A DNA stretch of 64,000 bases from CBDVBE01 sp964543525 (GTDB taxonomy: Bacteria > Fibrobacterota > Chitinivibrionia > Chitinivibrionales > JANQEN01). Location of the stretch: positions 62,001-126,000 of the forward strand of contig CAZIYW010000001.1 in NCBI GenBank assembly GCA_964543525.1, given 5' to 3'. The notes below the pieces were generated by a model. That model ran no database searches. It was not told the origin of the DNA and was given only the letters and a program-made list of their open reading frames with translations. Positions 56,806-64,000 of the stretch are shown here, one piece after another. Each line of letters begins with the position of its first letter. The stretch's first letter is position 1. The position numbers and the translations under genes were made by a program.

Positions 56806-57483
56806 TTAATCATTTCCCAGATATGAGCTTTCAACACCAAGGATAATTTTCAATGATGTTGAGATAACCCCCAGGGAAATACCTATCATTATTGCCCGCT
56901 GTCCCGCAAGATTGGGCACATTCATTATCCAGTTTGCCAGTTCCGGTATGGTCAGGAAATTGAGTTGCTCCGGCAGCCACAAGGTAAGCAGCGAGCCCAG
57001 AAAAGTACGACCCAGCAGTATTATAAATGCGGCGACAAGCAGAATGGTTGCTTCTCTGTTCTTCGCTCTGAAAGCTCTGAATGACGCACTCGCCACAAAG
57101 AAGGCAAGCAGTGAAAACATGGTTGCGCCAAGGGGAAGAAACACATATTCGTAAAGCGCATAAAAATGGCTTCCCTCTATGTCAACTTTGCCGGCAAATC
57201 CTTCAGGATTCCCAGTTTTCAGAAGTCCCGCTATCAGCGTGATAAAAAAGCCGGCCACCGTAACGAGACTGTATCCCCATCCCTTTTTACGCTTGTATAT
57301 TTTGTCCCCATGCAGCTTAATAAGGGCGCCGCCGCCGAGTATAAAGGCAAATACCGCAATAATATCGAAAAACACGGTAAATTCCTCACCGAGGGAGCCA
57401 AAGGGCGCCCGTGGTATAAACGCCGACAAAATAAGGACAATACCGACAATAAATGTTATCAGCAGAGGTATTTGTCTTCTCAT
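56806..57483 (-). CDS. Polytopic membrane protein of the MutL cluster (second)
   Basis: 225 residues with six transmembrane helices (LLITFIVGIVLILSAFIP, FFDIIAVFAFILGGGALI, SLVTVAGFFITLIAGLL, and others) and no known catalytic motif. Starts with GGAGAG before ATG 57483. Same strand and similar size class as 55078-55836; I cannot assign a family. Likely a partner of the FnIII/DUF6754-like protein encoded just before it. Confidence 0.7.
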   Translation of the reverse strand: MRRQIPLLITFIVGIVLILSAFIPRAPFGSLGEEFTVFFDIIAVFAFILGGGALIKLHGDKIYKRKKGWGYSLVTVAGFFITLIAGLLKTGNPEGFAGKVDIEGSHFYALYEYVFLPLGATMFSLLAFFVASASFRAFRAKNREATILLVAAFIILLGRTFLGSLLTLWLPEQLNFLTIPELANWIMNVPNLAGQRAIMIGISLGVISTSLKIILGVESSYLGND

Positions 57484-57639
57484 CCGTTTCTCTCCAATTC
57501 TTTCACCATGTTACTCAATGACGGCAAGGACAATGCAACAGGTCGAATATGAACAATCAATCAAATTGTAATTTCTTCCTCAGATACGCCATTGGTATTG
57601 CATTGATATATTCAATTACTGTTATAATTAAATGGTAGT

Positions 57640-58872
57640 CTATAAAGTAAACCATTTTACCAGTACCTCCGTAACTCGCGCGAAGAAACCGCCGCCCAAA
57701 ATGCCGGCAAGCGTTGAACTGATTGAACCGGCTGCAATAAAAAACATGGCAATCAGTTTCCCTATATCCTGACCCTTTAACGATCCGAGCTGTTTCGGAT
57801 CTCCTGATAAATACGCGCTCGCCGCAAAAAGCTCTTCGCCGATAAGTGTATAGTCGCAGGCTGCGACAAAGAAGGGCAGTTGTGACGGCATAGCGGTACC
57901 GGCAATTTGAATGGCGCCTACAGAATTCCCTGTTTCCGCCAGTATCAGGGATTCGGCATAGAAAGCGCCCATATACAGTATGGTGGCGGGTTTCTCTCTG
58001 ATAATAATGCCATTGACTCCCGCCACATAACCGAACTGTTCGTCTGTCAGATAGTGAATAGCGTCTTCATGGTAAGCTTCGGGCCGCCCCGCGGCAAGAT
58101 ACGCCTCCTTGACAACCTCACGAGCGGTGGTCATGACCAGAGAGCGGGAACAGGGAACCTGCACCTTTGTATCATATTCGGCGACGGTCCTCGCCACCCG
58201 ATGAAGTATCGTCAGTCCCGCGAGCGTCTGGACATTATCAAGATCCATGAGGCCGGGAACAAACATGAGTGGCCGTCCCATTTCCGTGGCACGACCAATA
58301 GCCTCTTCAACCGCATTCAACCCGGCAATGCGACGCACGTACAACTTTTTACCACTTTTCGAAATGTAAATAAATATAAAGATCGAGGCGGAAAGCAGTA
58401 TGGCCAGGATCAGAGCGGTAATTTTCCCGGTATCAAACCACTGGGCCTTTGCAATAACCGGATTTGTTGCCGGTGAAAATGCCGTCTGGTTTCCATCATA
58501 GGAGGCAACTTTATAATAGTAAGGCACATTGTTTTTTACTTTGTTATCATTAAAATAAAACGAACCCGCTGTAACCGATGCTATTTTTTCAAAATTGTCC
58601 GTATCGCTTTTGCTTCGGTAGATATGGTATTCAACGAGTGATTCATCCTCCTGATCCATAGCCCATTCTACAACAATCTTACCGCCGTTATCGTTTGGTG
58701 CATCCCGGGCAGTAACCTTTTTAGGTGCGGCAATAGCCGCATTCTTTTCGGGCTCAACTATTGAACCAGTATCGGCAACAATTCTTTTGTGTAAAGAATC
58801 AACCGATTCGGCGTATATAAAAATTGCGCCCAAACAGGTTAAGAACAGTTGCCGCATTGCTGATTGTATCAA
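57640..58872 (-). CDS. Signal-peptide / FnIII / transmembrane protein (DUF6754-like), MutL cluster
   Basis: 410 residues. Signal peptide about 1-21; fibronectin type III domain about 48-142 (KVTARDAPNDNGGKIVVEW, EYHIYRSKSD, YYYKVASYDGN); transmembrane helix 151-171; then about 230 cytoplasmic residues with a last hydrophobic stretch near 372-400. The cytoplasmic part (VPGLMDLDNVQTLAGL, GVNGIIIREKPATILYMGAF) resembles DUF6754. The TTG start at 58870-58872 is supported by GGAGG five bases upstream. Role unknown; it places an extracellular beta domain and a cytoplasmic domain across the membrane. Confidence 0.75.
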   Translation of the reverse strand: MIQSAMRQLFLTCLGAIFIYAESVDSLHKRIVADTGSIVEPEKNAAIAAPKKVTARDAPNDNGGKIVVEWAMDQEDESLVEYHIYRSKSDTDNFEKIASVTAGSFYFNDNKVKNNVPYYYKVASYDGNQTAFSPATNPVIAKAQWFDTGKITALILAILLSASIFIFIYISKSGKKLYVRRIAGLNAVEEAIGRATEMGRPLMFVPGLMDLDNVQTLAGLTILHRVARTVAEYDTKVQVPCSRSLVMTTAREVVKEAYLAAGRPEAYHEDAIHYLTDEQFGYVAGVNGIIIREKPATILYMGAFYAESLILAETGNSVGAIQIAGTAMPSQLPFFVAACDYTLIGEELFAASAYLSGDPKQLGSLKGQDIGKLIAMFFIAAGSISSTLAGILGGGFFARVTEVLVKWFTL

Positions 58873-58877
58873 TTAAG

Positions 58878-58882
58878 CCTCC
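58878..58882 (-). promoter_or_regulatory. Ribosome binding site deciding a TTG start
   Basis: GGAGG on the minus strand, five bases before TTG 58872. The next ATG in frame (58860) is too far away, so the TTG is the likely start of the FnIII membrane protein. Confidence 0.7.
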
Positions 58883-59027
58883 GGGACAAATCTGAAAATT
58901 TTCACACCTATTTATTCCCTGAATCGTTACTTTCCGCACCCTTTCAGGCGAACTTTCCCCTTTATGATAATGCTTATAATCTTACAGTTAAACACCTATT
59001 TAAAGTTTAATATACCTATCTGCACCT

Positions 59028-60152
59028 CTACTCTTCCAGTATCTCAATGTTTGCTCTTGGGACGATAACCGTGTCTCCTTCTTCAATCTTCACTTCAACC
59101 ACGCGGGCCTTTGAGCCGGATTCAAGCACCTGTAGTTCCGAAGGCAGCGCTGATACCGTACCTAACGCTCCGAACCAGGGCTGCCGGATAATGCGTACGG
59201 GAGTTCCTATGTCAAGACCGTGCGAAAAATTCTTTCTTCCGCCTTCGCTGGGACCTGCCTCTTCAATGGGTATTATTACTTCCGGCCTGATCACACCGGC
59301 CCTGATCTGGGTTGCGCCGTTTATCGAAGCTTCATGCCCTTCGTGTGATTGCAGCAGGGTAAAGGTTTTCCCGCTCATCTGAATATTACCGAAACCTTCA
59401 GTCACAACGATTGTGATACCAAAGTCTTCGGTACCGGTTATAGCCACACCGATATCGTAGCCGAGAAATTCTCTTAAATCGATATCATCGATACCGCCGG
59501 TAACCAGTCCCCTGGCTCCTACCGAAATAAGTTTTTTTATCGCTCCAGCAGTAACCAGCGCACCACCAACCACAACTTTATCCTTAAATGCCTCCGATAC
59601 TTTCCCTTCATCAAGGATCTCTTTCGGCGCACTACATGCAAATGCTATCTGCCCATGGGTTTCCCCACCGACCCCGAATATTCCCTGCACAAAGGAGCAG
59701 GGAGATTCGATTTCCACGCCCTCGTTTTCTATAACGGATACCACCCTGCCTTTCATATATGCCGTCACCTGCACGGGCATAGGTTCCTTTCGTATAATCA
59801 CCTGGCCGGTTACCTTTGAAACAGACTCGACTGTGCCGTCATGCGGCGCCTTGACAGTACCTTTAAAGAGACCAAAGAAACTCTTGCTTTCCGCGAGCAA
59901 TTCATCCTTTTTACAGGCATCTCCTTCCTTTTTCCTCATGCATTCAGGGACTTCATTCGGCTCGATCCCGAGGGCGTTTGCGACATTGACAGGAATCACA
60001 TCACCCGGAAGCAGTGTTTTGGCGACAACGGTATCAGGATCTACTTCCGCGCCAGCCTCTACCAGAACATCACCTTTCAGCGGCAATATTCTGCTCTTCC
60101 TCAACACCGTGTAGTTTGTTACTTTCAGACCCGGGGTGTAAGCGTGGGCCAT
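59028..60152 (-). CDS. Barrel-sandwich / KOW-like protein of the MutL cluster
   Basis: 374 residues, soluble, no signal peptide. The N-terminal half has barrel-sandwich features (KGDVLVEAGAEVDPDTVVA, FKGTVKAPHDGTVESVSKVT) like RnfC and biotinyl-type carriers, but no carrier Lys is seen. The middle is Rossmann-like (KVVVGGALVTAGAIKKLI, ARGLVTGGIDDIDLREF). The end (about 315-374, GTPVRIIRQPWFGALGTVSA, VEEGD-like KIEEGDTVIVPRANIEIL) resembles a KOW module. AAAGG precedes ATG 60152. It lies between the ATPase and the membrane genes, so it could couple them; function unknown. Confidence 0.75.
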   Translation of the reverse strand: MAHAYTPGLKVTNYTVLRKSRILPLKGDVLVEAGAEVDPDTVVAKTLLPGDVIPVNVANALGIEPNEVPECMRKKEGDACKKDELLAESKSFFGLFKGTVKAPHDGTVESVSKVTGQVIIRKEPMPVQVTAYMKGRVVSVIENEGVEIESPCSFVQGIFGVGGETHGQIAFACSAPKEILDEGKVSEAFKDKVVVGGALVTAGAIKKLISVGARGLVTGGIDDIDLREFLGYDIGVAITGTEDFGITIVVTEGFGNIQMSGKTFTLLQSHEGHEASINGATQIRAGVIRPEVIIPIEEAGPSEGGRKNFSHGLDIGTPVRIIRQPWFGALGTVSALPSELQVLESGSKARVVEVKIEEGDTVIVPRANIEILEE

Positions 60153-60270
60153 ACGATACCTTTCCGCTTATCAAAAATTATATAGTGAAATGCTTCATCA
60201 TAGCCAAATCTGCCGGAGTACCGGAGCGTTGGAAAAGAGAACTACTTATTCAACTACTCCAACACCTCCG

Positions 60271-62094
60271 TCAAAACTCCATTTTCTGATACATCTCTAC
60301 GGCCTTCATCCATTTCCGTAGCATGGCGATTCTTTCTCCCTGCTCCTCCGGAAGAACAAGCGGTCTTCCTCTGCAGTCAATTATTATGCCCACGGTTCCG
60401 CCTTTGAAAGTACCTGTCAATTTATTTCCGGCCCCTGCTCCGCAGTCGAATCCCCTGACCGGTTGTGCCTCGAAAGAAGCGGTGCGATCCTTTTCAAGTG
60501 GATACATTTTTATATCACCGTAAAGGATTTCTTCGGTTATAGTCGAACCATCAGGCATGGAGATAGAAATATCGAGACATTTCTTTTGGGGTCTCCCTTT
60601 ACCGCGTGGCGCCAGCACAGACCCGAGATATATAAGGCAGTCCTTCCTGAACACCTCGGTCGCGGCCCGTTTATGCACCTGTGTCAGCACACCGAGGTGG
60701 GGCATCATGAATATTGAATCCTTGGCAAGGTACGTAAGCCCCTCAGGATAAAATGAATCTATGAGCATCATGGCCGTCTGTTGCATCCGCGGTGCATGGG
60801 ACAGCGCCCCACCCGAAGCTACGAGCAGGTCCACACCCATCATTTTGATGAGCGACTGATCTTCTTCGATTTCTTTAAAAGTATCACCAATGGTTCGCTG
60901 CTGCTGAACACCCTTCAACTCCGTAGCAAATGAGCGGTGGTGGATAAAGGCAAGCCGAAGCGCCTCTTTGGCAATCGCCTGTTCGAGAATGAGCTCCTCC
61001 ATTAACTGGGGTATCGAAGTGGGTCTGATCATTTTATTCTTCACCCGGTTCCTTAAGTCGCGTTCATCCATTTCAAAAGGAACCCAGCGTAGCACATTTT
61101 CATACCCGGCCTCTTTGAATACATTGGAAACGGAGTAGCTCATACCCAGGTTTGCACTAACCGTACGGTTGAACTTGCCGTCAAATACAGAAAAAATGTC
61201 CGTTGTAGCGCCACCGATATCCACACCGACCGCATTGATACCTTCCTCTTCCGCAATAGTCCGCAGGATCAAACCGACAGCGCCGGGAGTGGGCATAATT
61301 GGAGCGTCAACCCAGTCCATAAGCTTATTATACCCCGGCGCCTGCTGCATGACATGCTCGAGGAACAGGTCATGTATCTTCTCTCGTGCGGGCCCAAGAT
61401 TCTCCATTTCAAGCACGGGACGAATATTTTCCACCACCGATAAGGAGGTTTTATTATCCAGTACCTCTTTAACATCATCAACAGCTTTATTGTTGCCGGC
61501 ATATATCACCGGAAGGTTAAAGCCTGACCCAAGGCGCGGTTTCGGATTGGCGGCACCGATAATTTCGGCAAGTTCTACAACGTGGGTTTTCGTACCTCCA
61601 TCAATTCCGCCGGAGAGCAGAATCATATCGGGCCTGAGTCGCCGAATCCGCTCAATCTGCTGATGAGGCAGCCGTTTGTCATTGGATGCAATAACATCCA
61701 TGACAATTGAACCGGCGCCAAGCGCAGCGCGCTCAGCACTCTGGGCAGTCATTGATTTAACCACACCGGCAACCATCATCTGCAGCCCGCCCCCGGCGCT
61801 CGAAGTTGATATATAAATATCACAACCTTCTTTACCATTGGCAGGTTTGATGATCCGGCCGTTTTCATCAACCAGTCTCCTGCCAGAGAGTTCACTCACT
61901 TCAGTTACCGCATTAAGCACACCCATGGTCACATCCTCAAAAGGCGCTTCAACCGTTGTCGGTGATTCACCACGAAATGTCTGGCGGTATTCATCACCTA
62001 CCTTTTCAATCAGAATTGCCTTGGTTGTGGTTGAGCCGCAATCTGTTGCGAGGATTACCTTGATGTCATCGGGATTTTTCACAGCTTGACTCAC
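60271..62094 (-). CDS. MutL/GlmL-type ASKHA ATPase (glutamate mutase L family)
   Basis: 607 residues. Phosphate-1 motif ATDCGSTTTKAILIE (about 16-30), phosphate-2 GVDIGGATTDIFSV and the adenosine-side Gly-rich LVASGGALSH are present. Characterised relatives reactivate or chaperone coenzyme-B12-dependent mutases using ATP. No glutamate mutase S/E subunit or cobalamin-binding motif is in this window; instead it is surrounded by membrane proteins. Its start is GTG 62094 with GGGGTA upstream. The partner enzyme may be elsewhere, or the protein has another client here. Confidence 0.92.
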   Translation of the reverse strand: MSQAVKNPDDIKVILATDCGSTTTKAILIEKVGDEYRQTFRGESPTTVEAPFEDVTMGVLNAVTEVSELSGRRLVDENGRIIKPANGKEGCDIYISTSSAGGGLQMMVAGVVKSMTAQSAERAALGAGSIVMDVIASNDKRLPHQQIERIRRLRPDMILLSGGIDGGTKTHVVELAEIIGAANPKPRLGSGFNLPVIYAGNNKAVDDVKEVLDNKTSLSVVENIRPVLEMENLGPAREKIHDLFLEHVMQQAPGYNKLMDWVDAPIMPTPGAVGLILRTIAEEEGINAVGVDIGGATTDIFSVFDGKFNRTVSANLGMSYSVSNVFKEAGYENVLRWVPFEMDERDLRNRVKNKMIRPTSIPQLMEELILEQAIAKEALRLAFIHHRSFATELKGVQQQRTIGDTFKEIEEDQSLIKMMGVDLLVASGGALSHAPRMQQTAMMLIDSFYPEGLTYLAKDSIFMMPHLGVLTQVHKRAATEVFRKDCLIYLGSVLAPRGKGRPQKKCLDISISMPDGSTITEEILYGDIKMYPLEKDRTASFEAQPVRGFDCGAGAGNKLTGTFKGGTVGIIIDCRGRPLVLPEEQGERIAMLRKWMKAVEMYQKMEF

Positions 62095-62116
62095 GTATTA
62101 TACCCCAATATCAATT

Positions 62117-62204
62117 GACCACAGAGGACACGGAGAGCACAGAGTAAGGAAAATTAATTTATTTCTTTTTCTCTTTCTCTGCGGACCCTGTGGCCCCTGC
62201 GGTG
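62117..62204. repeat. Imperfect inverted repeat entering the C-terminus of the small cluster gene
   Basis: Left arm CCACAGAGGACACGGAGAGC (from 62119), right arm complement ending near 62204; the two arms, about 38 bases each, pair with several mismatches around an AT-rich loop. The right arm encodes the tail GATGSAEKEKKK of the 62159-62533 gene. The CACAGAGGACACGGAG type of sequence is known as a common dispersed repeat in bacterial genomes. Confidence 0.6.
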
Positions 62205-62533
62205 CAATCTTTCTTGTTTTTATCTTCCAACTTCTCCAGTATTTCCAAAAATTTATCAACGGAACCTCGTCGCGACAATATTTCCGCATATTTTTCATAC
62301 GTTGTCGTATCTGCAATCAACGATAATAAGGGCCTGAAAAAAAACATTACCTGTGAACCGACAAAATTCATGGGCCTGAAGGATTCAAAAAAGAGTATTG
62401 CCGGTACAGTAAGTCCCTTTCGTCGTGTTGCTGCAGCAAGCTTCTCAAGAAGCTTAATCTCTTCACCTGTGAAGGTACTTTCCGCCTCTTTATCAATCGC
62501 GAATGCTTTTTTGAATCCCTGCCAGAAAGACAT
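62159..62533 (-). CDS. Small helical protein of the MutL cluster
   Basis: 124 residues from ATG 62533 (MSFWQGFKKAFAIDK); the frame opens five codons earlier. Mostly helical and charged, with an amphipathic stretch FFESFRPMNFVGSQVMFFFR in the middle. No transmembrane helix of normal length. The last about 15 residues come from a dispersed repeat. Five bases after the 62554 gene, so co-translated. Function unknown, unrecognised. Confidence 0.65.
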   Translation of the reverse strand: MSFWQGFKKAFAIDKEAESTFTGEEIKLLEKLAAATRRKGLTVPAILFFESFRPMNFVGSQVMFFFRPLLSLIADTTTYEKYAEILSRRGSVDKFLEILEKLEDKNKKDCTAGATGSAEKEKKK

Positions 62534-62553
62534 ATCTCCGGACCGCAAAAAAA

Positions 62554-62979
62554 TTAAACCTGCGAAAAGTGAATTTTATCCCGGAAAAATGATAATAGGT
62601 CCTTTTTCAACGAGCTGTCAGAACAGATAATATACAATCCCCGTATTTTTTCGAGTAAGGTCGATCTGTTTTTATATGGACTCAGTAAAATTCCATTTTT
62701 ACAGTTTATCACTGTTTTAAATCTCTCAATCGGGTGTGAGACTGTATTGAAAAGAAATTTTTTTTCAATTCTGTTATCGTATATTACAAATTGCGTTGGG
62801 AAAAAAAACGTTTTCAAATCAAAAATAATAAAAAAGGTTGCACAAATTGTAAATACAAGACTGTTGGTCAATAAAAACACCAGGATAGAAAGAACAAGGA
62901 TAAACAGAATCACCCCAAATCCTTTTACAGGACTATCTTTAAACGGAAATGCTTTCAATGTAACAGGCAACTTTGTCAT
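62554..62979 (-). CDS. Small two-helix membrane protein of the MutL cluster
   Basis: 141 residues with two adjacent transmembrane helices (about 21-58: GVILFILVLSILVFLL, LVFTICATFFIIFDL), then a soluble beta-rich part (QFVIYDNRIEKKFLF, TVINCKNGILLSPYKNRS) like a small PH/bPH domain. Unrecognised. Start at ATG 62979 has no good ribosome site. Confidence 0.6.
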   Translation of the reverse strand: MTKLPVTLKAFPFKDSPVKGFGVILFILVLSILVFLLTNSLVFTICATFFIIFDLKTFFFPTQFVIYDNRIEKKFLFNTVSHPIERFKTVINCKNGILLSPYKNRSTLLEKIRGLYIICSDSSLKKDLLSFFRDKIHFSQV

Positions 62980-63070
62980 AACAGGTTAAAAATGCTTTTG
63001 GTTGAGGAATTCGGAAGGACCGCAGATGCCCTCGCGTGTCGAAACCAAGCGTAAGCAAAGTCCGGAGAAA

Positions 63071-63108
63071 GCGTGACCCCATTTTCCCACAGAAAAACGG
63101 GGTCACGC
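63071..63108. repeat. Stem-loop with GCGTGACCCC / GGGGTCACGC arms
   Basis: Perfect 10-bp stem (63071-63080 with 63099-63108), 18-base loop, no T-run. It lies in the 163-base gap between two cluster genes. Could be a REP-like repeat or an mRNA processing/stability element; different from the palindromes at 26.5-27.4 kb. Confidence 0.65.
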
Positions 63109-63142
63109 CCAAAACATCAAACCAGGAGATATTATTATTAAC

Positions 63143-63673
63143 TTACGCTTTACACTCCTCCAGCTTCTTCTTCGAATCCTCAAACTGCTCAAGTGACTTT
63201 TCAAGGTATTCGTTGACCTCATCCACATAGCCGTCGGCTGAAGCGCACCAGACGCGGTTGAGGTATCGGTCACCCGCGGCGAAATGACTCATGACATCAG
63301 CGTAGGCCTGAACACTGTACGCGTGGGAGATACTCTCCCGCGCCTCAACGAAATTATTCAGGTCTTCAAGAAAGAGCTCATCAATCTTATGACGCATATC
63401 ATAGGTATGAATCTCGTTCTTTTTCTCAATCAGGCTTTTAAGATTCTTTATGATACTGTTAATACTCTGTTCTATATTCTCCATATTTTTGGTGAGGACC
63501 TCTTTTGAGCGGGCCTCTTTTTTAATTGACATTTTAACAATTACAATTCCTATTATTCCTACTATCAGTGCGACAGCGTAGTACGGCCAGTTCACCACTT
63601 CTTTATCAAATACTGCAGTTAACGAACCGATAATAAAACCTGCTGCAATGAGTATAATACCTAGTATTGTCAT
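63143..63673 (-). CDS. Membrane-anchored coiled-coil protein of the MutL cluster
   Basis: 176 residues. Two hydrophobic helices at about 1-20 and 30-50 (TILGIILIAAGFIIGSL, YYAVALIVGIIGIVIVKM), then a long charged helical region with heptad-like spacing (NMENIEQSINSIIKNLKSLI, EYLEKSLEQFEDSKKKLEEC). Ribosome site AGAGGAG before ATG 63673. It follows the OPT transporter by 18 bases, so the two are one transcript. Unrecognised; may act as an assembly scaffold. Confidence 0.65.
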   Translation of the reverse strand: MTILGIILIAAGFIIGSLTAVFDKEVVNWPYYAVALIVGIIGIVIVKMSIKKEARSKEVLTKNMENIEQSINSIIKNLKSLIEKKNEIHTYDMRHKIDELFLEDLNNFVEARESISHAYSVQAYADVMSHFAAGDRYLNRVWCASADGYVDEVNEYLEKSLEQFEDSKKKLEECKA

Positions 63674-63691
63674 ATTCGATCTCCTCTTTTA

Positions 63692-64000
63692 TTAACCCGG
63701 GAAAAATACCTTCTGTAATGCGAATCCGACTCCGACAAGCGCCTCACCAATTATTAAACCGGTCGCAAACGGTATGCCTTTATCTTCACTGAAACGGATA
63801 CCAAACTTTTTATCTGTAACCAGTCTCAGAACTGTGCCAAATGAATAGGTGATCACAATATTGAAAGGGAGATAGAAACCCAGTCCCACGAGAATACCAA
63901 GTCCACCGATACCTGATGAACTCAGCAGAGCGCCCAGTCCTGCTCCTGCGATATACTTCTGCACCGGCACATCACCACCGAGAATACCTTTTATCATACT
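63692..64000 (-). CDS. OPT-family transporter, partial (C-terminal part)
   Basis: At least 102 codons open to the window edge, so the start is outside. LGFYLPFNIVITYSFGTVLR, then KGIPFATGLIIGEALVGVGF, is the C-terminal signature of OPT oligopeptide/metal-chelate transporters, with two or three membrane helices. It precedes the coiled-coil gene by 18 bases. Substrate class: small peptides or metal chelates in relatives; unknown here. Confidence 0.8.
   Translation of the reverse strand, partial: SMIKGILGGDVPVQKYIAGAGLGALLSSSGIGGLGILVGLGFYLPFNIVITYSFGTVLRLVTDKKFGIRFSEDKGIPFATGLIIGEALVGVGFALQKVFFPG

Overview
The window looks like chromosomal DNA from an uncultured Gram-negative bacterium. My best guess is a member of the Fibrobacterota (Chitinivibrionia/Chitinispirillia side). 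The reasons are several outer-membrane barrel proteins and lipoproteins, an exo-beta-glucosaminidase-like GH2 enzyme with a Por-type C-terminal sorting tail, two Ser/Thr kinases with C-terminal helical repeats, pyruvate phosphate dikinase next to glycan enzymes, and an AmmeMemoRadiSam set. No rRNA, tRNA or CRISPR array was recognised, so the phylum is inference.

Layout. 0-12.6 kb is mostly housekeeping: a partial GT2 glycosyltransferase, a FecR-domain/barrel protein coupled to nadC and coaX, then MscS, the NAD(P)H-hydrate repair enzyme Nnr, ThpR, an orphan ParA, a PHP phosphoesterase and PpdK. 13-16.2 kb is a GH57 / STAS-membrane / lytic transglycosylase operon. 16.3-26.5 kb holds a radical SAM AmrS with a Tat-like leader, an ECF sigma / anti-sigma / caspase-barrel / lipoprotein operon, a beta-propeller protein, a Memo-AMMECR1 fusion and a spermidine-synthase-like membrane protein. 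26.5-27.4 kb is a REP-associated tyrosine transposase (RAYT) with matching perfect palindromes on both sides and one inside its own gene. Then come phosphofructokinase and a secreted protein.

29.9-34.7 kb is a patch of gene decay: a 5'-truncated PEP/pyruvate-binding-domain gene, a STAS-like gene with an in-frame TAA, an Ig-like lipoprotein gene split by a short multi-hairpin insertion, and a truncated beta-helix-type gene. A further apparent frameshift lies in the YhhN-like gene at 37.7 kb. 39.7-50.4 kb is carbohydrate metabolism: the GH2 enzyme and two GH65-phosphorylase/GT4 pairs arranged head to head. 50.5-55 kb carries a second kinase, an AbrB-type protein, a nitroreductase and an MFS transporter.

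55-64 kb is a co-directional (minus-strand) array of about ten genes built around a MutL/GlmL-type ASKHA ATPase. Its other members are a protein with a barrel-sandwich-like N-terminus and KOW-like C-terminus, a signal-peptide/FnIII/transmembrane protein, several small membrane proteins and an OPT-family transporter at the edge. No B12-dependent mutase subunit is present. This is my leading candidate for an undescribed system. The Tat/Sec-tagged AmmeMemoRadiSam set and the sigma/caspase operon come next.
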